Shown piece by piece: positions 1 to 7,481 of a stretch of 10,241 nt of DNA. Positions within the stretch are counted from its first letter, which is position 1, and the number at the start of each line of letters is the position of its first letter. The DNA comes from an uncultured Clostridia bacterium (GTDB lineage: Bacteria > Bacillota > Clostridia > Oscillospirales > Ruminococcaceae): the NCBI GenBank assembly GCA_947427325.1, contig CANEHP010000075.1, positions 1-10,241 on the forward strand. Direction: 5' to 3'. The position numbers and the translations under genes were made by a program. Below the pieces are notes generated by a model. It searched no databases. It was given only the letters and a program-made list of their open reading frames with translations, and was not told the DNA's origin.

Positions 1-825
1 ATAGTATTTATCAAAATTGAAGTAACAATTTACAATAGGAGAAAACGACGAAAAACCTACATAAATATCATGCCTTGGAATGAAATTTTCAGACTCTTCA
101 TCAGGTTTCATTTGGTAGCCCACACAGGATTCCAAGTAACCTTCAACAGTGTCCCGGCCCTCTTTTTCTCCGAATACTTTTTCAATTTCTTTTGGCAAAT
201 CAGGTAAAGGAATAGGTTTTTCCTTGCCGTCAAAAGGCATTTCCACCATATCAATAGCGGATATATAACGCATATTGACTATTTCTCCCAAAGTCATATC
301 CAGCAATAAATCAAAAAACCATAAAGCTTCTTTTTTATCGTCTTTTAGCACGGTTATCAGCTTTTTACTGTATCCGACTATGCTGTAGTAATTGGAATTG
401 CTGTCTTTTTCAATTTTAACACAGACGTCTGAGGGTGAAATTTTTTTACCATGAAATCCCAATATGTGATTTCCGCAAGCAGGACGTCCCAAAATTATAT
501 TCCAATTTTTTAAAGCTTCTTTCGGGGCTTGTCTTTTAAAATAATCAAGAAAGAAAAGAGTGAACTTGTCCTTTTCGGGAGAAAGAATTAAATCGTATTT
601 TTCTCCCTCAACGCCGTTATGCCCTACTTCAAAGCATATGCCGAACAAAGCGCAGCTAAGAAGACTATGACCGTATTCCGCAATGCTGTCGGGATCTTCC
701 TTATTTGCAATCATTATGCGCAGCTTTTCTTCACCCTGCATAAATTTGTCCCAGCCTGCCTTTACTCTTTCAGCAAAGGGTTGTTTAAAAAAATAATCTT
801 TATTTGACAGTACTTTTTCGGTCAT
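1..825 (-). CDS. Uncharacterised protein downstream of ligA, C-terminus cut by window edge
   Basis: An open frame of 275 codons starts at 825 and runs off the left edge, so the C-terminus is missing. I chose the ATG at 825 (MTEKVLS) over an in-frame ATG at 831 because the AAAGGA site at 835-840 lies 9 nt from 825 but only 3 nt from 831. No signal peptide or membrane segment is visible and the composition is that of a soluble protein. The N-terminal part has a helical stretch with W25 and F28, then FEVG (65-68), YDLILSPE (77-84), and later an AP and NW pair. I recall that general pattern from several uncharacterised bacterial proteins but cannot name the family. The gene begins 41 nt after the ligA stop with no clear terminator between them, so it is probably co-transcribed with ligA. 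That placement alone does not imply a DNA repair role. The reading frame is secure; the function is unknown. Confidence 0.8.
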   Translation of the reverse strand, partial: MTEKVLSNKDYFFKQPFAERVKAGWDKFMQGEEKLRIMIANKEDPDSIAEYGHSLLSCALFGICFEVGHNGVEGEKYDLILSPEKDKFTLFFLDYFKRQAPKEALKNWNIILGRPACGNHILGFHGKKISPSDVCVKIEKDSNSNYYSIVGYSKKLITVLKDDKKEALWFFDLLLDMTLGEIVNMRYISAIDMVEMPFDGKEKPIPLPDLPKEIEKVFGEKEGRDTVEGYLESCVGYQMKPDEESENFIPRHDIYVGFSSFSPIVNCYFNFDKYY

Positions 826-866
826 ATACATTTTTCCTTTTTAAAGAAATAAATTAATGGAATCTT

Positions 867-2867
867 TTAGTTTTTAAGCATTTTAATAAGCTCATCCTCG
901 CTTATAACTGTAATTCCCAGCTGCTGCGCCTTGGTTAGCTTGCTTCCTGCTTCCTCTCCTGCCAGAACATAGTTGGTTTTGGAGGAAACAGAGCCGCTGC
1001 ATTTTCCGCCGTTGCTTTCTATAAGCGCCTTTGCCTCATCTCTTGACATTGAAGGCAGAGTACCTGTCAGCACAAACTTGAATCCCTCAAGCTTTTTGCC
1101 CGTTTCCTTTACAGTAAAGCTCATATTAAGACCGTATTCCTTCAAACGCTTGATAAGTTCGACCCTGTGTGGCTCTCTCACAGCACTGTAAACACTGTCT
1201 GCCAATACCTCGCCGAAATTCTCAATTTCAACGATTTCTTCCTTTTCCGCGCTCATTATTTTATCCATTGTGGGAAATCTTTGGCACAATAAAGCTGCTG
1301 AACGCTGTCCTATTCCTTTTATGCCAAGAGCATAAATAAACCTGTCCAATTCGTTTTTCTTAGAATTTTCTATCGCAGATATAAGATTTCCCGCAGACTT
1401 TTCCTTGAATCCCGGCAGCGCCATTATGTCTGCCATTGTAAGAGTATACAAATCAGCCACTGTTTTTACATAGCCCTTTTCAACAAGCAATTCAACTATT
1501 GCATCTCCAAGCCCTTCAATATTCATAGCATTTCTTGATGCAAAATGAATGATATTTCTTAAAAGCTGTGCGGGACAGTCAATATTGGGACAGCGTATAA
1601 CCGCTTCATCCTCGTCCTTTACCGCCGCAGTGCCGCAAGCGGGACAAATCATCGGTATATGATAGGGCTGTGAATTTTCGGCATGAGCCTTTACCCTTAA
1701 CACCTCGGGAATTATCTCTCCTGCTTTTCTGACAATAATGGAATCGCCAATCCTTACATCTAAATCGGAAATTATATCCTGATTGTGCAGTGTAGCCCTT
1801 GAAACGGTTGTGCCTGCTAAAAAAATGGGATCAAATATCGCTACGGGAGTAAGTGCGCCCGTTCTACCCACATTTATTTCAATTTCGTTAAGAACGGTTT
1901 CCTTTTCTTCAGGCGGATATTTAAAAGCCACTGCCCATTTGGGGACTTTTGAAGTTGCGCCCAAAATGCTTCTGTCTTTAAATTCGTCAACCTTTATAAC
2001 AGCGCCGTCAATATCATAGGAAAGCGTTCCCCTTCCCTCCCCTATTTTATTTATCCGCTCAATAGCTTTTTCTATATCAGTGTAAGATCGGTAACCGTCA
2101 ATTACCTTAAAGCCCAAATCCTTCATAAATTCAAGGGACTGCTTATGACTTGTAAGTTCTGCTCCCTCGATCTGCTGAATATTAAAAATAAAAATATCAA
2201 GCTCTCGTTTTGCCGTTACCCTACTGTCCTTTTGTCTTAAAGAGCCGGCGGCGGCATTGCGGGGATTTTTTGCAGGCTGTTCTCCGTCAATCTCCTGTTG
2301 CCTTATAAGTTTTTCAAAGCTCCTTTTAGGCATATAAACCTCGCCCCTTACTTCAATAAAGGGCAATGCTTTTTTCAGCTTTAAGGGAATGCTTTTTATC
2401 GTTTTCAGGTTTGCGGTAATATCCTCGCCGATAAAGCCGTCGCCTCGTGTAGAACCTCTTTCCAAAATACCGTTTCGATATTCGAGAGAAACGGAAAGAC
2501 CGTCGATTTTCGGCTCTACGATATAAGTTGGAGGATTTGTCAGCGCATTTTTGACCTTTGTGTCAAAATCTCTTACTTCCTCAAAGCTGAACACATCTTG
2601 AAGAGAACCCATTTGAACAGTATGCTGAACCTTTTCAAAGGTGCTTTCTGCTTTTCCTCCCACACGCTGTGAAGGTGAAAGAGGAGTTATAAGCTCCGGG
2701 TATGCTTTTTCGAGACGGTAAAGCTCCTGCATAAGCATATCATAGTCATAATCCTCTATTGTGGGATTATCAAGCACATAGTACGAGTAATTGTGTTTTT
2801 CGATTTCCTCCGAAAGAGCGGTATGTCTTTTTTTTGCACTTTCAAAGTCAATTTGATTATTTTCCAT
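867..2867 (-). CDS. ligA: NAD-dependent DNA ligase LigA
   Basis: This 666-residue protein seals nicks in duplex DNA using NAD+, joining Okazaki fragments and repair patches. The full family domain order is present: domain Ia with HNYSYYVLDNP (about 25-35) for NMN/NAD binding; the nucleotidyltransferase domain with the KIDG motif, where K120 is the expected AMP-accepting lysine, followed by GSTRGDG (138-144); an OB fold at about 320-400; a four-cysteine zinc finger (C408, C411, C426, C431); helix-hairpin-helix repeats at about 440-580; and a C-terminal BRCT domain at about 590-666. Length and motifs are normal for bacterial LigA. An ATG nine codons upstream (2894) is open, but the start at 2867 has an AAGGGA ribosome site about 8 nt before it and gives the usual N-terminus. 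No pcrA or gatC neighbour is seen; yunB is upstream and an unknown gene downstream. The identification is very secure. Confidence 0.98.
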   Translation of the reverse strand: MENNQIDFESAKKRHTALSEEIEKHNYSYYVLDNPTIEDYDYDMLMQELYRLEKAYPELITPLSPSQRVGGKAESTFEKVQHTVQMGSLQDVFSFEEVRDFDTKVKNALTNPPTYIVEPKIDGLSVSLEYRNGILERGSTRGDGFIGEDITANLKTIKSIPLKLKKALPFIEVRGEVYMPKRSFEKLIRQQEIDGEQPAKNPRNAAAGSLRQKDSRVTAKRELDIFIFNIQQIEGAELTSHKQSLEFMKDLGFKVIDGYRSYTDIEKAIERINKIGEGRGTLSYDIDGAVIKVDEFKDRSILGATSKVPKWAVAFKYPPEEKETVLNEIEINVGRTGALTPVAIFDPIFLAGTTVSRATLHNQDIISDLDVRIGDSIIVRKAGEIIPEVLRVKAHAENSQPYHIPMICPACGTAAVKDEDEAVIRCPNIDCPAQLLRNIIHFASRNAMNIEGLGDAIVELLVEKGYVKTVADLYTLTMADIMALPGFKEKSAGNLISAIENSKKNELDRFIYALGIKGIGQRSAALLCQRFPTMDKIMSAEKEEIVEIENFGEVLADSVYSAVREPHRVELIKRLKEYGLNMSFTVKETGKKLEGFKFVLTGTLPSMSRDEAKALIESNGGKCSGSVSSKTNYVLAGEEAGSKLTKAQQLGITVISEDELIKMLKN

Positions 2868-3018
2868 TTTATAATTCCCTTCGTATAAGAACACGGATTT
2901 TCAAGCAGTTATAAAGATATATGGGAATGCCAAAAACCGCTTGATATATTTTGTGCAGATTTTTAATGCAGTCATTGGCAATAATATGCGGAAAAAAAGA
3001 GGACAAAATCTTGTAAAG

Positions 3019-3045
3019 ACGGATTTTTTAGGCGCTTTTATCCGT
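3019..3045 (-). terminator. Weak possible terminator at the end of yunB
   Basis: A 6-bp perfect stem (ACGGAT/ATCCGT on the minus strand, 3045-3040 with 3024-3019) overlaps the yunB stop codon. A T-rich stretch follows about 20-30 nt further down (2989-3000). The stem is short, the loop is 15 nt and the T run is not adjacent, so read-through into ligA is quite possible. Confidence 0.3.
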
Positions 3046-3727
3046 TATTGTTGTTTAAAGCCCCATAATCGTTTATATCCCCGACAATATCTTCGCTTCC
3101 CGAAATTACATGGGTATAAGCCTCGGGTACATTTCCCACAATTACGGTTTCTGCTATAACAAATTGAGTATCAATAGCACCCGATGCGGTGTAACCGGGA
3201 ATAATCGCCGAAATATCAACCTTTATCTGTACTAAAATACGGTGAAGCGTCTGATTGATACCCGCACTTTCAAAAGAGCTTATAAGAAGGGTTTCCACAT
3301 ATCCTTCAGGCTTAACTTTAACAGGTATGAGAGGCCCTTGATTATAAAAAGAGGTTAAGCCAGAGATTGTTCCCAAGGAAATACTTAGATCATGATTATC
3401 CAAATCTGTAAGTTCATTATTGACGCTGTTGTTGATTTTCGCTTTCAGCTTGTTAATATTAAGCATATTGCTCTCTATTGAAGTTATTTCGTTATCGCCG
3501 TTATAAACCACGGTAACTAAGCTGCCGTAATTAAATTCCTCATCGTCAAGTTGGGAGTAAACTGCATCGTTTATTATTCTCGTAGCTAAAATTTTGCTTT
3601 GGTATATTGCCGTTTGTTCTATAATGGGGCGTATCCTTAAATCCACAAGCAAAATAATTCCCGCCAGGATCAGCCCGACAGCAATGAGTTTTAATCCTAT
3701 ATGACGCTTCCTTTTTATTCTTGCCAT
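3038..3727 (-). CDS. yunB: Sporulation protein YunB
   Basis: The 229-residue product matches the YunB family, a mother-cell sporulation protein under sigma-E control in Bacillus subtilis whose biochemical role is not well defined. A basic N-terminus (ARIKRKRH) is followed by one membrane segment at about 12-29, and the rest is probably extracytoplasmic. Family-like stretches are ATRIINDAV (48-56), GPLIPVKVKPEG (131-142), the segment around SFESAGINQTLH (151-162) and AETVIVGNVPEAY (192-204). The C-terminus has a short Asn-rich tail (NNNNG). The start has a GGCGGTGA-type ribosome site immediately upstream, which is also one arm of a 10-bp inverted repeat. The gene stands between the apeA hairpin and ligA and appears to have its own promoter. 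Its presence argues that the organism, or a recent ancestor, forms endospores. Confidence 0.93.
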   Translation of the reverse strand: MARIKRKRHIGLKLIAVGLILAGIILLVDLRIRPIIEQTAIYQSKILATRIINDAVYSQLDDEEFNYGSLVTVVYNGDNEITSIESNMLNINKLKAKINNSVNNELTDLDNHDLSISLGTISGLTSFYNQGPLIPVKVKPEGYVETLLISSFESAGINQTLHRILVQIKVDISAIIPGYTASGAIDTQFVIAETVIVGNVPEAYTHVISGSEDIVGDINDYGALNNNNG

Positions 3728-3728
3728 G

Positions 3729-3780
3729 TAATCACCGCCTTACCTATCATTATATGTTTATGATTAAAAAGCGGTGATTA
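3729..3780. repeat. 10-bp perfect inverted repeat flanking the yunB promoter region
   Basis: TAATCACCGC at 3729-3738 is repeated as its exact reverse complement, GCGGTGATTA, at 3771-3780, with 32 nt between. The arm nearer the gene overlaps the yunB ribosome binding site. If transcription starts inside the dyad, this would be an operator-like site; if it starts upstream, the transcript could fold and cover the ribosome site. The repeat is seen directly; the function is inferred. Confidence 0.55.
3749..3756 (-). promoter_or_regulatory. Candidate sigma-E-like -10 element of yunB
   Basis: The minus strand reads CATATAAT here, close to the CATACAAT-like -10 box known for sigma-E promoters, and the family is sigma-E controlled in Bacillus. 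It lies about 21 nt upstream of the yunB start, between the arms of the inverted repeat. I could not find a convincing ATATT-type -35 at the right distance, so the call is tentative. Confidence 0.35.
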
Positions 3781-3803
3781 GACAGGCTATATCAGATTTG
3801 CAG

Positions 3804-3841
3804 AAATACCGCACAAAGCCGTCAGGTGATGTGCGGTATTT
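3804..3841 (-). terminator. Probable hairpin terminator after apeA
   Basis: An 11-bp perfect stem (AAATACCGCAC at 3804-3814 with GTGCGGTATTT at 3831-3841) with a 16-nt loop lies 13 nt beyond the apeA stop codon and upstream of yunB. The descending arm ends in TATTT but no longer U tract follows, so termination may be partial. Its position suits the end of the six-gene operon. Confidence 0.5.
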
Positions 3842-3853
3842 GATACTAAACTT

Positions 3854-5257
3854 TTACTTAATAAATGCAGCAAAAGCTTTGTATGTCATATAAACATCAT
3901 TTTTTGCCGTAATTTCAAAGGGAGCATGCATAGAAAGCACGGGAACTCCCAAGTCTATTGTATCTACATCTAAGTTTGCAATATATTTAGCAACAGTTCC
4001 GCCACCGCCGAAATCAACCTTGCCCAGCTCGGCTGTCTGCCAAATCACCTTGTTATCGTCAAAAATCTTTCTTACATAGCCCACAAACTCTGCCGAAGCG
4101 TCATTTGTTCCGCTTTTGCCTCGTGAACCCGTGAATTTAGTCAAGCAGGTGCCTTTTCCAACATAAGCGCAGTTCATTTTTTCAAAAGGCTCGGGGAAAT
4201 TGGGGTCAAAGCCCGCATTAACATCGGCGGAAAGGCACTTTGAAGCAGATAATACATGCCTGCCGTTTTTGCCGAAGGATTCTGCAATATCATAAATGAA
4301 ATATTCAAGATAGGAGGAGCAAAGTCCTGTGCTGCCGTCGCTGCCTGTTTCTTCCTTATCTGTAAGAACGGTAACAACAGTCTTTGAAGGAACGCCTTTA
4401 ATATCCGCAGTAGCCATAAGCGCAGTATATGCGCAAACTCTGTCATCCTGACCGTAAGCGCCCACCATGCTTCTGTCAAAGCCGATATCCTTTGCCTTAA
4501 AAGCAGGAACTACCTCCAGTTCTGCCGAAAGGAAATCTTCCTCCACAATTCCGTATTTTTCAAAAAGAATATTCATAATGTTAAGCTTAACCAGCTCGCT
4601 GCCCTCATCGTCCTTAAAGGGTCTTGAACCGATAAGAACATTAAGCTGCTCGCCTTTAACCACCTCGGAAGCGTTAAGCTTCATCTGTTCCTGCGCAAGA
4701 TGAATAAGAAGGTCGGTAACAACAAATACAGGATCTTTATCGTCCTCACCGATAACAACATCAATTACACTGCCGTCCTTCTTGCTGATTACACCGTGAA
4801 GCGCCATAGGAACGGTTGTCCATTGGTATTTCTTTATACCGCCGTAATAATGGGTTTTAAAGAAAGCCAACTCCTTTTCCTCATATAAGGGATTTTGCTT
4901 TAAATCGAGACGGGGAGAGTCAATATGCGCTGCAAGGATATTTACGCCCTTTTCAATATCCTCTTTTCCGAAAACGGCAAAAATTACAGCCTTACCTCTG
5001 TTGTTGCTGTAAACCTTGTCTCCCGCCTTGTATTTTTTCCCGATCTTAAATTCGGTAAAGCCTGCTTTTTTTGCAATTTCAACAGCAGCCTTAACGGCTT
5101 CTCTTTCGGTTTTGCCGCAGTCTAAATAATTCTTATAGCCCTCATTGAACTTATCGGCAGCCTTCATTTCCGCATCGGACATAATCAGCCCCGAATTTTT
5201 CCTTTCCATAAAAAGTTTTTCTTTAAGCTCTTTTGCTTTTGTTTCTTTTTTTGTCAT
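3854..5257 (-). CDS. apeA: M18 family aminopeptidase (type 1, ApeA-like)
   Basis: This 467-residue cytosolic enzyme should be a two-zinc aminopeptidase of MEROPS family M18, removing N-terminal residues from peptides. The expected metal and catalytic residues are in family order: H111 in HIDSPRLD, D271 in GQDDRVCAY, the catalytic/ligand pair E302-E303 in DKEETGSDGSTG, D345 in SADVNAGFD and H444 in SMHAPFE. A lysine-rich N-terminal extension and the overall length fit the clostridial ApeA subgroup rather than the shorter ApeB/DNPEP-like forms; the symbol is by that similarity. The ATG at 5257 follows the stop of the preceding lytic transglycosylase gene by 1 nt and has a strong GGAGGA site 8 nt upstream, within the end of that gene, so translation is probably coupled. 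It is the last gene of the operon and a hairpin follows. No secretion signal is seen. Confidence 0.95.
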   Translation of the reverse strand: MTKKETKAKELKEKLFMERKNSGLIMSDAEMKAADKFNEGYKNYLDCGKTEREAVKAAVEIAKKAGFTEFKIGKKYKAGDKVYSNNRGKAVIFAVFGKEDIEKGVNILAAHIDSPRLDLKQNPLYEEKELAFFKTHYYGGIKKYQWTTVPMALHGVISKKDGSVIDVVIGEDDKDPVFVVTDLLIHLAQEQMKLNASEVVKGEQLNVLIGSRPFKDDEGSELVKLNIMNILFEKYGIVEEDFLSAELEVVPAFKAKDIGFDRSMVGAYGQDDRVCAYTALMATADIKGVPSKTVVTVLTDKEETGSDGSTGLCSSYLEYFIYDIAESFGKNGRHVLSASKCLSADVNAGFDPNFPEPFEKMNCAYVGKGTCLTKFTGSRGKSGTNDASAEFVGYVRKIFDDNKVIWQTAELGKVDFGGGGTVAKYIANLDVDTIDLGVPVLSMHAPFEITAKNDVYMTYKAFAAFIK

Positions 5258-5258
5258 T

Positions 5259-5855
5259 TCAGTTATCCTCCGTGTATAATTTATGATAATAATATAAAGC
5301 TTTATTGACCTTGCTTAAATAATGATTTGTGTCGGAAGTCGGCACTTTATCCAAGCGAACGCCGTCCTTGCTGTATTCCGAATTGGAAAGCCATGAATCC
5401 ACGCTTCCCACGCCTGCATGATATGCGCATATTGCAGCGTCCTGATTTTCAAAATATCTTGTAAGATATCCCACCAAATAACAGCCGTACCTTATATTTT
5501 GTTCGGCGTCAAACATAGCGTCATAGCTCAGTTCCTCGCTGTCGCCAAGGCGAAATCTTATCCATTCAAAGGTTTCTTCCATTATCTGCATAAGACCTCT
5601 TGCGCCAACATTTGAAACAGCATCGGACTTAAAATTGCTCTCAACTCTTATTATAGCATATATTAAAAATTTATCAATATTGTTTTCGGAAGAATATTTT
5701 TCTACCAAGGCTTCATATTTTATTGGGTAATTGTTGTACAGATATTTTTTGTGTACGGTCTTATATATTGCATTTCCGAAAAACACCGCTATAAGTGCAA
5801 TTAAAACAATAATCACAATTAAAGCCGCCTTGTTCTTTCTTCTTTTTGCCCTCAT
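5259..5855 (-). CDS. Membrane-anchored lytic transglycosylase (SLT domain)
   Basis: The 198-residue protein has a very basic N-terminus (MRAKRRKNK), one membrane helix at about 10-27 that probably serves as an uncleaved anchor, and an extracellular SLT (GH23-type) domain at about 45-195. Such enzymes cleave the MurNAc-GlcNAc bond of peptidoglycan with formation of 1,6-anhydroMurNAc. The motifs are in order: RVES (70-73) with E72 as the expected catalytic acid, GARGLMQI (84-91), NIRYGCYL (120-127) and AYHAG (144-148). The last is usually AYNAG, so His replaces Asn at 146; the catalytic Glu is intact. The ATG overlaps the coaE stop by 4 nt (ATGA) and has a strong AAGGAGA site. I recall coaE followed by an SLT gene as a common clostridial arrangement. 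The family call is secure; the substrate context is inferred. Confidence 0.94.
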   Translation of the reverse strand: MRAKRRKNKAALIVIIVLIALIAVFFGNAIYKTVHKKYLYNNYPIKYEALVEKYSSENNIDKFLIYAIIRVESNFKSDAVSNVGARGLMQIMEETFEWIRFRLGDSEELSYDAMFDAEQNIRYGCYLVGYLTRYFENQDAAICAYHAGVGSVDSWLSNSEYSKDGVRLDKVPTSDTNHYLSKVNKALYYYHKLYTEDN

Positions 5856-6457
5856 TTATCTCCTTTTATTCTTACAGCAATTTCCTTTAATGATTTAACA
5901 AAGCTTTCGGACGAGCTGTTATTTTCCGCAACATAGCTTGATTTATTTATATAATAATCTTTGCTGTGCTGAGACTGCAACCGTTTTTCAGCGTCTGTCG
6001 CACCTATGCCGTCGCGCTTCACAATTCGGCTTATAACAGTCCTTTTATCTGCAATTACACAAACAACAGCATCGCATATATCATCTATTCCGCTTTCAAA
6101 AAGTGTTGGAGCGTCAAGCACTACAAAATTTTCCTTTGAACTTAAAATGCTTTTTATAACAATGTATGAAACATAAGGATACATAATGCGGTTAAGCGTT
6201 AGCCTTTTTCTCTCATCGGAAAAGATTATTTCGGCCATCTCTTTGCGGTTTAATTCCCTGTTTTTCGTTAAAATGCCTTCTCCAAAGTTTTTTACGATTT
6301 CGTTTAAACAAGGCTTACCCTTTTCAACAATTATGCGGCATATCCTGTCACAGTCGATTATATCGAATCCAAGCCCCGCAAAAACAGTGCAGGCTGTGGT
6401 TTTTCCCGCCCCCGACATTCCTGTCAGACCGATAATTTTTTTATTTTTTATAGACAT
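5852..6457 (-). CDS. coaE: Dephospho-CoA kinase
   Basis: This 201-residue P-loop kinase performs the last step of coenzyme A synthesis, phosphorylating the 3'-hydroxyl of dephospho-CoA with ATP. The Walker A loop is GMSGAGKT (13-20). D35 and D37 in IDCDRICR match the substrate-side acidic residues, LDAPTLFESG (114-123) is the family DxPLLFE-type motif, and the lid-region sequence RLQSQ follows near residue 160. Length is normal. The start codon shares one base with the Sua5 stop (TAATG) and its ribosome site AAGGTGA lies inside the end of the Sua5 gene, so translation is likely coupled. Its own stop overlaps the lytic transglycosylase start. Several neighbouring Cys residues (C36, C40, C50) are not part of a known site. 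Confidence is high. Confidence 0.96.
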   Translation of the reverse strand: MSIKNKKIIGLTGMSGAGKTTACTVFAGLGFDIIDCDRICRIIVEKGKPCLNEIVKNFGEGILTKNRELNRKEMAEIIFSDERKRLTLNRIMYPYVSYIVIKSILSSKENFVVLDAPTLFESGIDDICDAVVCVIADKRTVISRIVKRDGIGATDAEKRLQSQHSKDYYINKSSYVAENNSSSESFVKSLKEIAVRIKGDK

Positions 6458-7461
6458 TACAGCTCTATCACCTTAAATGCGGCGGCTCTGATAAGTCTGT
6501 TATATACCGCCAAACCTATTCCCTCTTCATTGGGGGCTTGTACATATATTTTTTTCGCTCCCATTTCATCGGCTTTTCTAAGACTTGTAAAAAGCTTTTC
6601 AGCCTCCTGCTTGGCGGTCCTGCCGTAAGGGAGTGTTTTTGCCTTTATATTCTCGGCTTTTTTTGCCAGAACTATTGTATAATCATCAAAATTTTTATTT
6701 ACAAAATCCGCAAAGCTGTCATTATCATCACATTTCACCATAAAAACCTCCGCTTTTGGAGAATAGTGTTTATATTTCATTCCCGGCGAAAGTGCTTTAT
6801 CGCCGTCCTTTAAACCCTCTGTAACCGCCTTGTCTATCTCGACCCGGCAAAGCTGTTCCAGCATTTCGGGTGTCACTCCGCCGGGTCGAAGGATTTTTAC
6901 GCCGTTTTCCGTAAATGCAATAACTGTGCTTTCAAGTCCGTAAGAGCATTGCCCTCCGTCAATAATCAAAGGGATTTTCCCCTTCATATCATTATAAACA
7001 TATCCCGCTCTTGTAGGGCTGGGCAGTCCCGATAAATTGGCAGAAGGGGCTGCCAAGGGGAAATCACAGGCTTCGATAAGCTTTAAGGTCCACTGATTAT
7101 TTGGCATTCTGAAAGCCACAGTATCAAGTCCGCCGCTTGTTTCCTCGGGTACGATATTTTTTTTTGACATAATCATTGTAAGCGGTCCGGGCCAGAATTT
7201 TTCCGCAAGCTTTAAAGCCAAATCGGGTACATTTTCTGCATATCTGTAAAGCCAATCTACGCTTGAAATATGGAGAATCAAAGGATTGTCGTTAGGTCTG
7301 CCCTTTGCTTTAAATATCTTTTTTACCGCATCTGCCGATAATCCGTTTCCTGCCAAGCCGTAAACTGTTTCAGTGGGAATTGCAACAATTTCATCATTTT
7401 TCAAAATCTGTGCGGCAATATCAATGCTTTTTGGCTCTGTCCTTAAAATTTCTGTGTTCAT
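6457..7461 (-). CDS. Threonylcarbamoyl-AMP synthase (Sua5/YwlC)
   Basis: The 334-residue protein makes threonylcarbamoyl-AMP from threonine, bicarbonate and ATP, the first step of t6A37 modification in tRNAs reading ANN codons. The YrdC-type domain spans about 8-200, with PTETVYGL (29-36), KAKGRPNDNPL (51-61), PSANLSG (139-145) and the ESTV/ILRPGG region (177-195). The linker SPGMKYKHYSPKAEV (225-239) and a C-terminal Sua5 domain to residue 334 show this is the long Sua5/YwlC form, not the single-domain TsaC. It begins 20 nt after the prfA stop with only a weak, A-rich ribosome site, so it may depend on ribosomes arriving from prfA. In B. subtilis prmC lies between prfA and ywlC; no such gene is present here. 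Function is well supported by all motifs. Confidence 0.95.
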   Translation of the reverse strand: MNTEILRTEPKSIDIAAQILKNDEIVAIPTETVYGLAGNGLSADAVKKIFKAKGRPNDNPLILHISSVDWLYRYAENVPDLALKLAEKFWPGPLTMIMSKKNIVPEETSGGLDTVAFRMPNNQWTLKLIEACDFPLAAPSANLSGLPSPTRAGYVYNDMKGKIPLIIDGGQCSYGLESTVIAFTENGVKILRPGGVTPEMLEQLCRVEIDKAVTEGLKDGDKALSPGMKYKHYSPKAEVFMVKCDDNDSFADFVNKNFDDYTIVLAKKAENIKAKTLPYGRTAKQEAEKLFTSLRKADEMGAKKIYVQAPNEEGIGLAVYNRLIRAAAFKVIEL

Positions 7462-7481
7462 TATTTATTTCGTTCTTTCGC

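Noticed and set aside
2868..2894. Nine-codon upstream extension of ligA
   Set aside because: The extension covers the AAGGGA ribosome site of the ATG at 2867 and adds residues not expected at the LigA N-terminus.
2868..3037. Dedicated sigma-A promoter for ligA
   Set aside because: Several TATA-like stretches exist, but none has a credible -35 at 16-18 nt, so I did not call one.
4174..4479. A 101-codon minus-strand frame inside apeA
   Set aside because: It overlaps apeA out of frame across the conserved metal-binding segment and has an unnatural composition.
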